Positions 8,617 to 17,470 of a stretch of 41,877 nucleotides of DNA are shown here, in pieces. Under the pieces are notes generated by a model, which saw only the letters and a program-made list of their open reading frames with translations, searched no databases and had not been told where the DNA came from. The DNA comes from Nitrospirae bacterium 13_2_20CM_2_62_8 (GTDB lineage: Bacteria > Nitrospirota > Nitrospiria > Nitrospirales > Nitrospiraceae): contig MNDM01000075.1 in the NCBI GenBank assembly GCA_001914955.1, positions 1 to 41,877 of the forward strand, read 5' to 3'. The first letter of the stretch is position 1. Every line of letters starts with the position of its first letter. The translations under genes and the position numbers were made by a program.

Positions 8617-9450
8617 TTGCCCAAGCAAGCCAAAGGAGGCGGCATCCATCGCTGGCCGGAGAGCGAGCGTCCTCGGGAACGGCTCTTTCGCGAAGGGCCG
8701 GAGGCCCTGTCGGATGCGCAACTGCTGGCCATCCTGCTGCGCGTGGGTCGCGCGGAGGCCTCCGCCGTGCAGGTTGCCATGGACCTCCTTCATCATCTGG
8801 ACGGTCTTCAGGGGATCGCCAACCGTGGGCTGGGCGAACTCTGTGGAGTGCGGGGCGTCGGACTCGCCAAGGCGGCTCAACTGAAAGCGGCCCTCGAGCT
8901 CGGGAAGCGCGCCCTGACCACCCCGCTGTCGACGGGAACACGTATCGGGTCCAGCCGTGATCTGTTTGACTATTACTACCCGCGGTTGCGTGACCTCCGT
9001 CACGAAGTGTTCAAGATCATCTTGCTCGACGCGAAGCACGCCATCATCCGTGACGCCACCGTGTCGGAAGGGAGTCTGACCCTCAGCATCGTCCATCCCC
9101 GCGAGGTCTTCAACCTGGCCGTACGCGAGTCAGCGGCCGCCGTGATCTTTCTGCACAACCATCCGAGCGGAGACCCCCAGCCGAGCAGTGAAGACCGGGC
9201 GCTGACCGCCAGACTGGTGGCGGCAGGGGAGGTCCTGGGCATTGGCGTCCTGGACCATCTGATCGTGGGAGACGGTCGCTATGTCAGTTTTGCAGACCGG
9301 GGATGGCTGGAACCGGACCGCCGTGCCGCTTCGCGTCCGCCCGCGGAGACCGGGGAGAGGATCCGGACCGCGCCGACCAGGGCATCCCGCCCGGGTCACG
9401 CCCAGTCACAAGACGGACGGGGGGGCAGCAAGCCATCAACCGAGCCATGA
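8617..9450 (+). CDS. radC: RadC-family JAB/MPN-domain protein
   Basis: Members of this family (UPF0758) were once linked to DNA repair; the biochemical role is still unclear. The 277-residue product has an N-terminal helix-hairpin-helix-like region (LGELCGVRGVGLAKAAQLKA, ~71-90) and the metal-binding JAMM motif: His180, His182 and Asp193 in HNHPSGDPQPSSED. A C-terminal extension of ~45 residues (Arg, Pro, Ser, Gly rich) exceeds the usual family end and is probably disordered. Start: TTG 8617 with GAGAGG a few bases upstream gives the normal N-terminus; a GTG at 8542 would add 25 poorly conserved-looking residues. Confidence 0.9.
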   Translation: MPKQAKGGGIHRWPESERPRERLFREGPEALSDAQLLAILLRVGRAEASAVQVAMDLLHHLDGLQGIANRGLGELCGVRGVGLAKAAQLKAALELGKRALTTPLSTGTRIGSSRDLFDYYYPRLRDLRHEVFKIILLDAKHAIIRDATVSEGSLTLSIVHPREVFNLAVRESAAAVIFLHNHPSGDPQPSSEDRALTARLVAAGEVLGIGVLDHLIVGDGRYVSFADRGWLEPDRRAASRPPAETGERIRTAPTRASRPGHAQSQDGRGGSKPSTEP

Positions 9451-9480
9451 TTGGCCCGGTCGGGAGCGTGTTGGTATAAG
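9451..9480 (+). promoter_or_regulatory. Promoter for the yqgE/EF-G-like pair
   Basis: TTGGCC (9451-9456), 18-bp spacer, TATAAG (9475-9480), starting at the base after the radC stop. Moderate match. Confidence 0.45.
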
Positions 9481-9510
9481 CGACGATCACCGGGGAGGGC
9501 GACAGAGAAC

Positions 9511-10200
9511 ATGGCGTTCGCACGACATGGCTGGCTGGCTGCCGGTGGGACGCTGGTGCTGTGCGGCCTCGTCATGAGCGGCTCACTGTTCCAAGGCAGG
9601 CCGGCCGCCGCAGAGCGTGCCCCGGACTCCCTGCCCCCGCTCGGAAAAGGCGTGTTTCTGGTGGCCAGTCCCAATCTGGCCGATCCGAATTTCCGGCAGA
9701 CGGTGGTGCTGATTTGCGAGTACGGTCCCGAGGGGACGCTCGGCGTGATCGTCAACCGGCCCAGCGAATTTCTCCTCTCCGAGGCGTTGCCGAAGCTCTC
9801 TGTGCTGAAGGGTACGTCGTACGTCCTCTTCCTGGGTGGACCGGTTCAACCGAGCGGCATCCTCATGTTGTTTCGCGTCGGTGAGGAGCCGGTCGACACT
9901 CGACACGTGTTGGAAGGGGTCTACCTCGGTGGGAACATGGCGACGCTGGAACGCGTCATCACGCAGCCCAAGCCGACCGAGACCTTCCGCGCCTATGCGG
10001 GGTACGCCGGCTGGGCGCCCGGCCAGCTCGAGTTCGAGATGGCGATGGGATCCTGGGCCACGGTGCACGCCGACCCGGCCAGCATCTTTGACAAGGACCC
10101 GATCGGTCTGTGGTCCGACATGCTCAAGGCGCTGAGTGCCCCGCGCGTGATCCATTCACGCCTGGCCCATGACACATGGACCAGGCAGATCCTTCCTTAG
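9511..10200 (+). CDS. YqgE/AlgH family (DUF179) protein with a signal peptide
   Basis: The conserved part starts near residue 45: LGKGVFLVASPNLADPNFRQ, then GTLGVIVNRPSE, FLGGPVQPSG and YAGYAGWAPGQLEFEM, all hallmarks of the YqgE/AlgH family, whose function is unknown. From ATG 9511 the product is 229 residues and begins with a hydrophobic segment (LAAGGTLVLCGLVMSGSLF, ~9-27) ending in a plausible cleavage site PAAAER. As I recall, most YqgE proteins lack an export signal, so a periplasmic form is unusual. The frame is open 20 codons upstream of 9511, but that part overlaps the promoter. The EF-G-like gene follows 34 bp downstream. Confidence 0.87.
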   Translation: MAFARHGWLAAGGTLVLCGLVMSGSLFQGRPAAAERAPDSLPPLGKGVFLVASPNLADPNFRQTVVLICEYGPEGTLGVIVNRPSEFLLSEALPKLSVLKGTSYVLFLGGPVQPSGILMLFRVGEEPVDTRHVLEGVYLGGNMATLERVITQPKPTETFRAYAGYAGWAPGQLEFEMAMGSWATVHADPASIFDKDPIGLWSDMLKALSAPRVIHSRLAHDTWTRQILP

Positions 10201-10234
10201 AAGACCGGAGTGGGGCCATCATGAGGTGGAAGCC

Positions 10235-12334
10235 ATGAGACAGCCTAGAACCGAAACGATCCGGAATATCGCCCTCGTGTCCTATACGGGCGCGGGGAAA
10301 ACCTCGCTGGCAGAAGCGCTCCTCTACACGGCCGGTGCCATCCCGGCCATGGGCTCGGTGACGAGCGGGACCACGGTGTCTGATTATGAGCCTGAAGAGG
10401 TTCATCGCAAGATTTCCGTCAGCTCAGCCGTGCTGCACTGCGACTGGAAGGAGTCCACGCTCAATCTGGTGGATACGCCCGGGGGGCTCAGCTTTCTGGG
10501 TGAGACCCAGACCGCCCTTCGCGCCGTGGATGGAGCCGTGATCGTCCTGGGAGCGTCCGCGGGAGTCAGGACCGAGCTGGAGAAGATCTGGAACACCATC
10601 AAGGAATTGAGACTGCCCTGCCTCCTGTTCGTGAACGAGCTGGACAAAGAACGGAGCGCGTGGGAGCCGGTGCTCGAAGGGTGTGAGAAGGCGCTCGGGC
10701 TCAGGGGGCTGCCGGTCGTCATCCCGATCGGCCGGGAGTCGCAGCTCGAAGGCGTCGTGGACCTGGTCGCGCAGGTCGCCTACCGACCCGCCCGGGAGGC
10801 GAACAAGGTCTTGCAAGCCTCCATCCCCTCAGAGCTGACCGGCCTCTCCGCCGAGGCCCGGAAGAAGCTGGTGGAGGGCGTCGCCGAACCGGATGATCAG
10901 CTGGTGGAAAAATATTTAGCCGACGGCGACCTGTCGAGGGACGACATCACGCGGGGGCTCCAAGCAGGCACCCTGGCGGGATCTTTCGTGCCGGTCGTCT
11001 GCGGCTCGGCCGCGCGCAATATCGGCACCTCCGCGCTGCTGGACGCCCTGATCGCCTATCTGCCGTCCCCCCGGGAACGGGCGACGATCTCCCCGCTGGC
11101 AGGGGTCCACCCGCACACCGCTGAACCGGTCACGCGGCAACCCAGCCCGTCCGACCCGTTCTCCGGGTACGTGTTCAAAACCATCATCGATCCCTTCATG
11201 GGCCGTCTCACCTACGTCCGAGTCCTCTCGGGGACACTGGAATCTGATTCGGCTTTCTATAACTCAACCCGGAAGGTCAAGGAAAAAGGGGGGCACCTGT
11301 TTCATATTCTGGGCAAGAAATACACCCAGGTGCCGACCCTGTGCGCCGGCGAGGTGGCCGCGATCGGGAAACTCAAGGACACGCAGACCGGCGATACGAT
11401 CTGCGACGACCACTCACCGATCCTCTATCCGGGCCTCCACCTGGCCAAACCGGCCATGTCCTTCGCGCTTGAGCCCAAGTCCAAAGCCGACGTCGAGAAG
11501 GTCAGCCTGGGCTTGCATAAGCTGGTTGAAGAAGATCCCACCCTGGAGTTTGTCCGCAACCAAGAGACGAAGGAAATGATTCTGAGCGGCATGGGACAAC
11601 TGCACGTGGATGTCACCTTTGAGAAGCTGCGTCGCAAGTACGGGGCCGAGGTCAACATCCACACGCCCAAAGTTCCGTATAAGGAAACCATCCGGAAGAT
11701 GGCGCAAGCGCAAGGGAAATACAAAAAACAGACCGGCGGACACGGACAATACGGAGATTGCTGGCTCCAGCTCGATCCGTTGCCCAGAGGAGCGGGGTTC
11801 ACGTTCGAAAACAAGATCGTGGGCGGCGCCATCCCGCGGAATTTTGTCCCCGCCGTGGAAAAGGGGGTGGTGGAGGCGCTGCACGAGGGCAGTCTGGCCG
11901 GGTTTCCGGTGGTCGATCTCCGTGTGACGGTCTATGACGGGTCCTACCACACGGTGGACTCCTCAGAAATGTCGTTCAAGATCGCCGCCTCGATGGGATT
12001 CAAGAAAGCGATGGAAGCGGCTCATCCGGTCTTGCTGGAGCCGGTCATGAGTGTGGAGGTCACGACGCCGGATGAGTTCGTCGGCGCGGTGATCGGGGAT
12101 CTGAATTCCAGGCGAGGCCGGATCTTGGGCGTGATCGCAAAAGGCAGCGCCCAGTCGATCAAGGCGCTGGTGCCGCTGGCCGAAATGTTGAAATACACGC
12201 CGTCACTCAACTCACTCACGGGCGGGCGGGGGACCTACCTCATGGAATTCTCCACCTATGAGGAGGTGCCCCGGGAGCACGCGACGCGGGTCATCGAAGA
12301 ACACAAGACCGCCAAGCACGCGGTGGCTCAGTAA
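10235..12334 (+). CDS. EF-G-like translational GTPase paralogue (FusA2 type)
   Basis: A 699-residue protein with the EF-G domain order: G domain, domain II (GYVFKTIIDPFMGRLTYVRV), domains III-V including GMGQLHVDVTFEKLRRKYG and GGHGQYGDCWLQLDP. It is not the housekeeping EF-G. The P-loop is SYTGAGKTSL (16-25). The switch I RGITI is replaced by RKIS (58-61). The G3 motif is DTPGG (80-84), lacking the catalytic His of DTPGH. The G4 motif is NELD (134-137) instead of NKxD. Such EF-G-like paralogues occur in many phyla without a settled role. ATG 10235 has GAGGTGG just upstream. Converges on htrA with 8 bp between stops. Confidence 0.9.
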   Translation: MRQPRTETIRNIALVSYTGAGKTSLAEALLYTAGAIPAMGSVTSGTTVSDYEPEEVHRKISVSSAVLHCDWKESTLNLVDTPGGLSFLGETQTALRAVDGAVIVLGASAGVRTELEKIWNTIKELRLPCLLFVNELDKERSAWEPVLEGCEKALGLRGLPVVIPIGRESQLEGVVDLVAQVAYRPAREANKVLQASIPSELTGLSAEARKKLVEGVAEPDDQLVEKYLADGDLSRDDITRGLQAGTLAGSFVPVVCGSAARNIGTSALLDALIAYLPSPRERATISPLAGVHPHTAEPVTRQPSPSDPFSGYVFKTIIDPFMGRLTYVRVLSGTLESDSAFYNSTRKVKEKGGHLFHILGKKYTQVPTLCAGEVAAIGKLKDTQTGDTICDDHSPILYPGLHLAKPAMSFALEPKSKADVEKVSLGLHKLVEEDPTLEFVRNQETKEMILSGMGQLHVDVTFEKLRRKYGAEVNIHTPKVPYKETIRKMAQAQGKYKKQTGGHGQYGDCWLQLDPLPRGAGFTFENKIVGGAIPRNFVPAVEKGVVEALHEGSLAGFPVVDLRVTVYDGSYHTVDSSEMSFKIAASMGFKKAMEAAHPVLLEPVMSVEVTTPDEFVGAVIGDLNSRRGRILGVIAKGSAQSIKALVPLAEMLKYTPSLNSLTGGRGTYLMEFSTYEEVPREHATRVIEEHKTAKHAVAQ

Positions 12335-12342
12335 GCCCTCCG

Positions 12343-13734
12343 TCACTTCTCCGTGGTCTTCAAGACCACATAGAAGGCGCGGCTCTCCCTGAGCACGCGC
12401 AGCAGGATGGTCTCACCCCGCTTCACCCGGGTGACCGCCGCCGTAAACTCGCCGACTGACGAGACCTCACTGCGGTTCACCTCTTTGATCAAGTCACCCT
12501 CCCGCAGCCCTTCCGCCTGGGCGATGCTGCCCTGGTCCACCTTGGCAATGAGGACCCCCTTGGCATCCTTCAGCTTGAACTTCTCGGCCAGTTCGACGCT
12601 TAGGTCCTGGACATCGATCCCCAGCTTGACGTCCGACCGTGAGGGCGGAACCGAGGCCACCACGGCGTTCTCGCGCTTCTCGCTCAATGCCACCGACAGG
12701 ATCTGGCGTTTCCCGTCCCGCACCACCTCGATGTGGGTGGTCGCGCCGGGTTCCAATCCCGCGATCAGGCGGGACAAGAGGTTGGGGGTATCGACCGTCT
12801 TGCCATCCAGCTTCGTAATAATGTCACCGGGCTTCATGCCGGCTCGGGCCGCGGGGTCGTTCTCGAACACTTCATTCACCAAGACTCCCTCCCCCTCGTT
12901 GACGCCGAACTTGGTGCCCAGTTCAGCCGTCACCGGCTGAATGCCGACGCCCAGCCAACCTCGGACGACCTTCCCGCGCGCCAGCAATTGCTGGATGACC
13001 TGCTTGGTCATATTCGACGGGATGGCAAAGCCGATCCCCTGCGCAAAGTTGATGATCGCGGTGTTGATCCCGATGATCTGGCCCTGCATGTTGAACAGCG
13101 GCCCGCCGGAGTTGCCCGGATTGATCGACGCGTCCGTCTGGATGAAATTCTCATAGCGCGACAGGTTCATGTTGTCCCGGCCCATTCCGCTGACCACCCC
13201 GAGCGTCACGGTCCGATCGAGGCCGAACGGGTTTCCTACCGCCAGCACCCACTGGCCGACTTTCACCGTCCCCGAGTCTCCGAAACTCGCGTAGGGGAGG
13301 CTCCGATCGGTCACAACCTTCAACAACGCCACGTCCGTATCGGGGTCCTTGCCGACGACTTGCGCGATGAATTTGGTCTTGTCCGACAGCCGCACCTCGA
13401 CCTCATTGGCCTCGCCCACGACATGGTTGTTCGTGACGATATGCCCCTGCGGGTCAATGATGACCCCGGAGCCAGAGCCGGGTGCATTGGGGGCCCGTTC
13501 GCGGGGCGCGTCCGTGGGCCGGCTGGGCCCGTGAACCGGGAACACGCTGACGACCGCGGGCTTGACCCGCTCGGCCAGCTCCGTGATGACCGACTGGACC
13601 TCTTCCAGCAGGCGGAGTCCCCCCAGGTCCGCGGCCTCCGACACGACCACGCCCATGGATGAGACCGGGAACGGGCAGACGCACCACAGGGTCATCCCCA
13701 CGAAGACAAGCGCGGCTCGTGCTCCCATGGTCAT
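12343..13734 (-). CDS. htrA: Periplasmic serine protease of the HtrA/DegP family
   Basis: Envelope quality-control protease/chaperone. The 463 residues comprise a signal peptide (hydrophobic 8-26), a linker, a trypsin-like domain with the triad His104 (TNNHVV), Asp134 (DTDVALLK) and Ser209 (NPGNSGGPL), then two PDZ domains (~260-345 with GWLGVGIQPV, and ~368-460 with LGIDVQDLS). Start ATG 13734 has GGAGGA 8 nt upstream; ATG 13728 is an alternative. It lies 35 bp downstream of the coiled-coil/TrkA-C gene on the same strand, so the two are probably co-transcribed. Confidence 0.95.
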   Translation of the reverse strand: MTMGARAALVFVGMTLWCVCPFPVSSMGVVVSEAADLGGLRLLEEVQSVITELAERVKPAVVSVFPVHGPSRPTDAPRERAPNAPGSGSGVIIDPQGHIVTNNHVVGEANEVEVRLSDKTKFIAQVVGKDPDTDVALLKVVTDRSLPYASFGDSGTVKVGQWVLAVGNPFGLDRTVTLGVVSGMGRDNMNLSRYENFIQTDASINPGNSGGPLFNMQGQIIGINTAIINFAQGIGFAIPSNMTKQVIQQLLARGKVVRGWLGVGIQPVTAELGTKFGVNEGEGVLVNEVFENDPAARAGMKPGDIITKLDGKTVDTPNLLSRLIAGLEPGATTHIEVVRDGKRQILSVALSEKRENAVVASVPPSRSDVKLGIDVQDLSVELAEKFKLKDAKGVLIAKVDQGSIAQAEGLREGDLIKEVNRSEVSSVGEFTAAVTRVKRGETILLRVLRESRAFYVVLKTTEK

Positions 13735-13769
13735 CGATCATCCTCCCTCACAAACAGGGGCGTGGCAGG

Positions 13770-14396
13770 TCATGCGGACACCCGTTGCGGCTCGAGGAAC
13801 TGTGACACCGCCGTCTTCAGTTCCGCGCGCGGGCCGATCAGGATCACGATGTCGCCCGCACGCAAGACCAGCTGCTGGTCCACGACCAAGAAGGCGGGTC
13901 CTCGACAGACCGCCACCACCCGGGTGGCGGGCGGGAGGGACAGTTGGCTGACCGGCTGGTCGAGCACCGCAGACCCCCGCGCCACCGAGATTCGCTCGAG
14001 CGTGGCGGCACGGACGGTCAGATCCTGCTGAATCCTCACCAGGTCCTCCCGCAAGGTGTCCGCCTCGAGCTCCCGCACCAGCGCATCAATCTGCATCGAT
14101 TCCTTCTTGAGCCCCCGCACCCGGGTGGTGGCCTCGACCAGCCGGGCCTCAGCTCCTTGCCGTTCACTGTCGCGTTCAGGGAGCCCACTCGCCTGAGCGA
14201 GGAGCGTCGCGAGATACGCGCCCAGTTCCTGGAGCACCGACTCCCTCTGGTCAGACAGCGAGGCAGCCCGCCAGTGAAGCTTGAGGGTCTGCACCTTGCG
14301 GTTGACACGTTCCGAGAGTCCGATGATGACCTCTCGAACGGTGTCCTGAGTCACCGAGATCTCTTTGCGAATCCTTTGCAAAAACTCCGTTGTCAT
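13770..14396 (-). CDS. Coiled-coil protein with a C-terminal TrkA-C (RCK_C)-like domain
   Basis: A 208-residue soluble protein of no named family. Residues ~1-135 are charged and helical with heptad character. Residues ~138-203 (VLDQPVSQLSLPPATRVVAV to LRAGDIVILIGPRAELK) read like a TrkA-C/RCK_C domain, the small-ligand-binding module of potassium channels and transporters: the D-x-P-[IV]-x-x-L opening, the central V-x-A-V strand, and the LRAGDIVILIG ending. No RCK_N Rossmann domain, channel or transporter is present here, so the domain is detached from its usual partner. Located directly upstream of htrA. The ribosome site is weak: the ATG follows a G-tract/C-tract hairpin. Domain call by eye. 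Confidence 0.75.
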   Translation of the reverse strand: MTTEFLQRIRKEISVTQDTVREVIIGLSERVNRKVQTLKLHWRAASLSDQRESVLQELGAYLATLLAQASGLPERDSERQGAEARLVEATTRVRGLKKESMQIDALVRELEADTLREDLVRIQQDLTVRAATLERISVARGSAVLDQPVSQLSLPPATRVVAVCRGPAFLVVDQQLVLRAGDIVILIGPRAELKTAVSQFLEPQRVSA

Positions 14397-14618
14397 GGGG
14401 GGGGCACCCCGTCACGTGAGCAAACTGAATGTCGGATAAGACCTATTATGTCAACTAATACCCTTCTCCCGATTACACCCTACGCTTCAAGTTTATAGCC
14501 TGCACCCGCCCAAAAAGCAATCTCAAGCTCTCCTTATACTTCCCAGCATGACCTTGTCAAAATCCCACGCTTTACTCGACACACAATCTATTCCCAAGTA
14601 GGATCAGTCCAATACCCC

Positions 14619-15200
14619 ATGCCGCAGCACCCACGAACTCCTCTCAAAGACTCGAAGACCGACTGGACACAACGCCTCACGAAGAGCATCCCAGCCGTGC
14701 TGCTCCTCGTCCTTCCGCTGGCCTTCTTTAATCCAACCCTCGCCACACACCACACCTCCATCCTGATGCCCCGCGCGGACCAGATTGTGAGGCAGTGGGC
14801 TGAGGTCGATCGGCGCACCATCGAACAGGAGGCCGCCCGGGCCACGGCCAACTATGCCGCGAACCGGATCGATCCGCCAGACCTGACCGTCTTGAGCCTG
14901 CTGAAAACCATCCCCTATCTGCCCAGCTATCTGGACAGGACCAAGGAGACCGAGGGACAACCGTTTCCCGAGCGTCTCGCTTTGTGGAAGCACCGGGCTC
15001 TGCTCCGCGTGGGCGAGGCGCATGACGCGGCGGTGCTAGCCCTCCTCGCGAAGCTCGCCGTTCACACGACCCGGACGTCCTATGGTCTGATCTCCATTTT
15101 CTCAACCTGCTACGAGGGGAACGCACGACGCTATGTCGCGCTGGCCGGTCAGTTTGTCGAACTCGCCGAAGAGCCGTGTGTGCCGGGAGGCACTCACTGA
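14619..15200 (+). CDS. Exported hypothetical protein
   Basis: 193 residues; I recognise no family. A hydrophobic segment (IPAVLLLVLPLAFFNPTLA, ~24-42) followed by a polar mature part suggests a signal peptide or N-terminal anchor. The rest is mainly helical (IVRQWAEVDRRTIEQEAARA and following), with one late Cys pair (Cys168 and Cys186). No strong ribosome site precedes ATG 14619 (only AGGAT about 15 nt upstream), so the start may be wrong. The 220 bp upstream, shared with the divergent TrkA-C gene, is visibly AT-richer than its surroundings. An antisense frame at 14604-15023 has no recognisable features, so this strand is preferred. Confidence 0.55.
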   Translation: MPQHPRTPLKDSKTDWTQRLTKSIPAVLLLVLPLAFFNPTLATHHTSILMPRADQIVRQWAEVDRRTIEQEAARATANYAANRIDPPDLTVLSLLKTIPYLPSYLDRTKETEGQPFPERLALWKHRALLRVGEAHDAAVLALLAKLAVHTTRTSYGLISIFSTCYEGNARRYVALAGQFVELAEEPCVPGGTH

Positions 15201-15224
15201 GCGAAGAAGAGCCGCGATCGGAGC

Positions 15225-15824
15225 TTACCGTCCAATTTTGGGTTCGATCCCCTGCCAGAGACGCAGGATATTGTCCTTATGCCGCAGGGCAATCATCGTC
15301 GCCACGACCAGCGAGAAGACCCCAAACATCCCGCTCCGCTCCAGCAGCACGGCGCACAGCGGAAGCGCCGCGAACGCCGCCAACGCCGCGCCGGAGGAAT
15401 AGCGCCACACGGCTGCCGTGACGATCCACACGAGCAACATTACCCCTCCGATCGCCAGATCCACCCCGGTGACCGCGCCGAGGGCGGTGGCAACTCCCTT
15501 GCCCCCTCGAAAGCCGAGAAACACGGAATACACATGCCCCACGATCGGAGACAACGCCACAAGCAGGACCCAGGCTTCCTGGTCCAGGCTCTGACTGGCA
15601 ATCCAGCCGACCAGCCAGCCTTTCCCCGCATCCCCGGCCAGCGTCAGCAGCCCTGCCGTCGTTCCTGCGACCCGCAAGACGTTGGTGAACCCGATGTTGC
15701 GACTCCCGGCGGTCCGGGGGTCCACGCCGCCAAGATACTTGGCAACGACCACCCCGAACGGGATGGAGCCGAGCAGGTAGCCCCCGGCAGCCATCGCGGC
15801 CGGTAGCCAATCACTAAGCAGCAT
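15225..15824 (-). CDS. plsY: Glycerol-3-phosphate acyltransferase PlsY
   Basis: Transfers the acyl group from acyl phosphate to the sn-1 position of glycerol-3-phosphate, the first membrane step of phospholipid synthesis. The 199-residue integral membrane protein carries the three PlsY motifs: GSIPFGVVVAK, GSRNIGFTNVLR with AGDAGKGW, and GHVYSVFLGFRGGKGVATALG. About five hydrophobic segments are visible. Last gene of the lepA-plsY run, 27 bp after pgsA. Confidence 0.96.
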   Translation of the reverse strand: MLLSDWLPAAMAAGGYLLGSIPFGVVVAKYLGGVDPRTAGSRNIGFTNVLRVAGTTAGLLTLAGDAGKGWLVGWIASQSLDQEAWVLLVALSPIVGHVYSVFLGFRGGKGVATALGAVTGVDLAIGGVMLLVWIVTAAVWRYSSGAALAAFAALPLCAVLLERSGMFGVFSLVVATMIALRHKDNILRLWQGIEPKIGR

Positions 15825-15851
15825 GAGGGAGATCCCGGCGCCGCGCGGAGG

Positions 15852-16472
15852 CTACAGCTCCTTAAGCGCCACTTGTCGCCAAAAGCTGAGGAGGTACCGG
15901 CCGCCTGAAATGAGCGCCAACGCCAAGGCCGCATACAGCACGACGGTGCCCACGAGGTGGAGATTCCACGCCGCCGGCACGATCCCGTCTTCGAGGATGA
16001 GGAGGACGATCGCGACCACTTGCGCGACCATCTTGTACTTGCCGATCGTCTCCGCCGACAGGACGATGCCCTGCGAGGCGGCGATGGCTCGGACGCCCGT
16101 GACCGCGACTTCCCGCGCGATGATCAGAATAGCCACCACCGCGGCCACTCGTTGAAGCTGCACGAGGAGGATCAGCCCGGACAGGACCAGCAGTTTGTCC
16201 GCGATCGGGTCGAGCAGCCGCCCCAGCTTGGTCACCTGCGACCGCCGCCGGGCGAGATACCCATCCAGCAGGTCGGTCACGGCTGCGATCACAAACACCA
16301 CCGCGGCCGCCAGCGACCGGCCCGGGGTCGGGGTCCAAAATAGCAGCACAAAGACCGGGATCAACAAGATCCGGGAGAGCGTCAAGAGGTTGGGGAGATT
16401 CACATTCGGGTGCCCGGCCTCCCACCCTGCCGCGATCGGTCCCGTCTGCTTAACGCCCTCCGTAACCGGCAT
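15852..16472 (-). CDS. pgsA: CDP-diacylglycerol--glycerol-3-phosphate 3-phosphatidyltransferase
   Basis: Makes phosphatidylglycerol phosphate from CDP-diacylglycerol and glycerol-3-phosphate. The 206-residue membrane protein has the CDP-alcohol phosphotransferase signature DGx2ARx8Gx3Dx3D as DLLDGYLARRRSQVTKLGR followed by LLDPIADK, with NLPNLLTLSRILLIPVF before it. An N-terminal tail of ~24 polar residues precedes the usual start; an internal start at a later codon is possible. Its substrate CDP-diacylglycerol needs CTP, supplied by pyrG in the same run. Confidence 0.93.
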   Translation of the reverse strand: MPVTEGVKQTGPIAAGWEAGHPNVNLPNLLTLSRILLIPVFVLLFWTPTPGRSLAAAVVFVIAAVTDLLDGYLARRRSQVTKLGRLLDPIADKLLVLSGLILLVQLQRVAAVVAILIIAREVAVTGVRAIAASQGIVLSAETIGKYKMVAQVVAIVLLILEDGIVPAAWNLHLVGTVVLYAALALALISGGRYLLSFWRQVALKEL

Positions 16473-16510
16473 CGCCCCCCGCCTCTCAGACCGACCCCTC
16501 GCCCGCGAGA

Positions 16511-17470
16511 TCAGACGACCCCGCTCTTGAGCAAATCGTGCATGTGAATCACACCGACCATCTGCCCCTGCTCCCCGAGCACCACGAGTGAGGTAATGGA
16601 AAACTGTTCCATGATTTGAACGGCGCGGGCCGCCAGATCGTCCGGGCCGATGGTCTTCGGATTCTTGCTGGCCAGGTCCCCTGCCCGCGCCGTCGCCACA
16701 TCGATACCCTTTTCCAGGCAGCGCCGCAGGTCGCCGTCCGTCACGACGCCCTGGAGCCGGCCGTGCGCGTCCACCACCGTGGTCATCCCGAGTTTCTTCG
16801 AGGTGATTTCCTTGATCGCATCCCGGGCTGAGGCGCGCTGGTCCACGCGAGGAATGGCCTCTCCCTGATGCATGAGATCCCGTACTTTCAGCAAGAGCCG
16901 ACGGCCCAGGGTGCCGCCAGGATGAAATTGGGCGAAATCTTCTTCCTTCAACCCGCGCTTGTCGAGCAACGCGATCGCGAGGGCGTCCCCCATGGCGAGT
17001 GCGGCCGTGGTGCTGGCGGTGGGCGCGAGCCCCATCGGACAGGCTTCCTCCTTCACCGACACGTCCAGCACCACTTCGCTGTTCTTCGCCAGCGTGGACT
17101 GCACCCGCCCGGTCAAGGCGATCACGGGAATGCTCAACCGTTTCACGAACGGCAGCAGCTTGAGCACTTCTTCGGTCTCACCGCTGTTGGAGATCGCGAT
17201 GAACACATCCCGCCGTGCGAGCATGCCCAGATCGCCGTGCACTCCCTCGGCCGGATGCAGGAAGAACGCGGGAGTCCCGGTGCTGGCGAGGGTCGCGGCG
17301 ATTTTTTGACCGATAAGGCCGGATTTCCCCATTCCCGACACCACCACCTTGCCGGCACAGTGGTACAGCAGATCTATCGCATCGGTAAACCGATGATCGA
17401 GCCGATCGACCAACCCGGCGATGGCCCGCGCCTCGATTTCCAGGACACGCTTCCCCTGCGGGATGCTCAT
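16511..17470 (-). CDS. kdsD: Arabinose-5-phosphate isomerase (SIS + two CBS domains)
   Basis: Converts ribulose-5-phosphate to arabinose-5-phosphate, the first committed precursor of Kdo. 319 residues: SIS domain ~1-190 ([45 protein letters not shown]), the family-specific [12 protein letters not shown] at the domain boundary, then two CBS repeats to the C-terminus. Its ATG overlaps the kdsA stop by 4 bp. KpsF and KdsD are close paralogues; the neighbouring kdsA and kdsB support the core Kdo role. Confidence 0.95.
   Translation of the reverse strand: MSIPQGKRVLEIEARAIAGLVDRLDHRFTDAIDLLYHCAGKVVVSGMGKSGLIGQKIAATLASTGTPAFFLHPAEGVHGDLGMLARRDVFIAISNSGETEEVLKLLPFVKRLSIPVIALTGRVQSTLAKNSEVVLDVSVKEEACPMGLAPTASTTAALAMGDALAIALLDKRGLKEEDFAQFHPGGTLGRRLLLKVRDLMHQGEAIPRVDQRASARDAIKEITSKKLGMTTVVDAHGRLQGVVTDGDLRRCLEKGIDVATARAGDLASKNPKTIGPDDLAARAVQIMEQFSITSLVVLGEQGQMVGVIHMHDLLKSGVV

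Noticed and set aside
14449-14454. TTGACA on the minus strand upstream of the TrkA-C gene
   Set aside because: No acceptable -10 hexamer at 15-19 bp; spacing 17 gives CATTCA.
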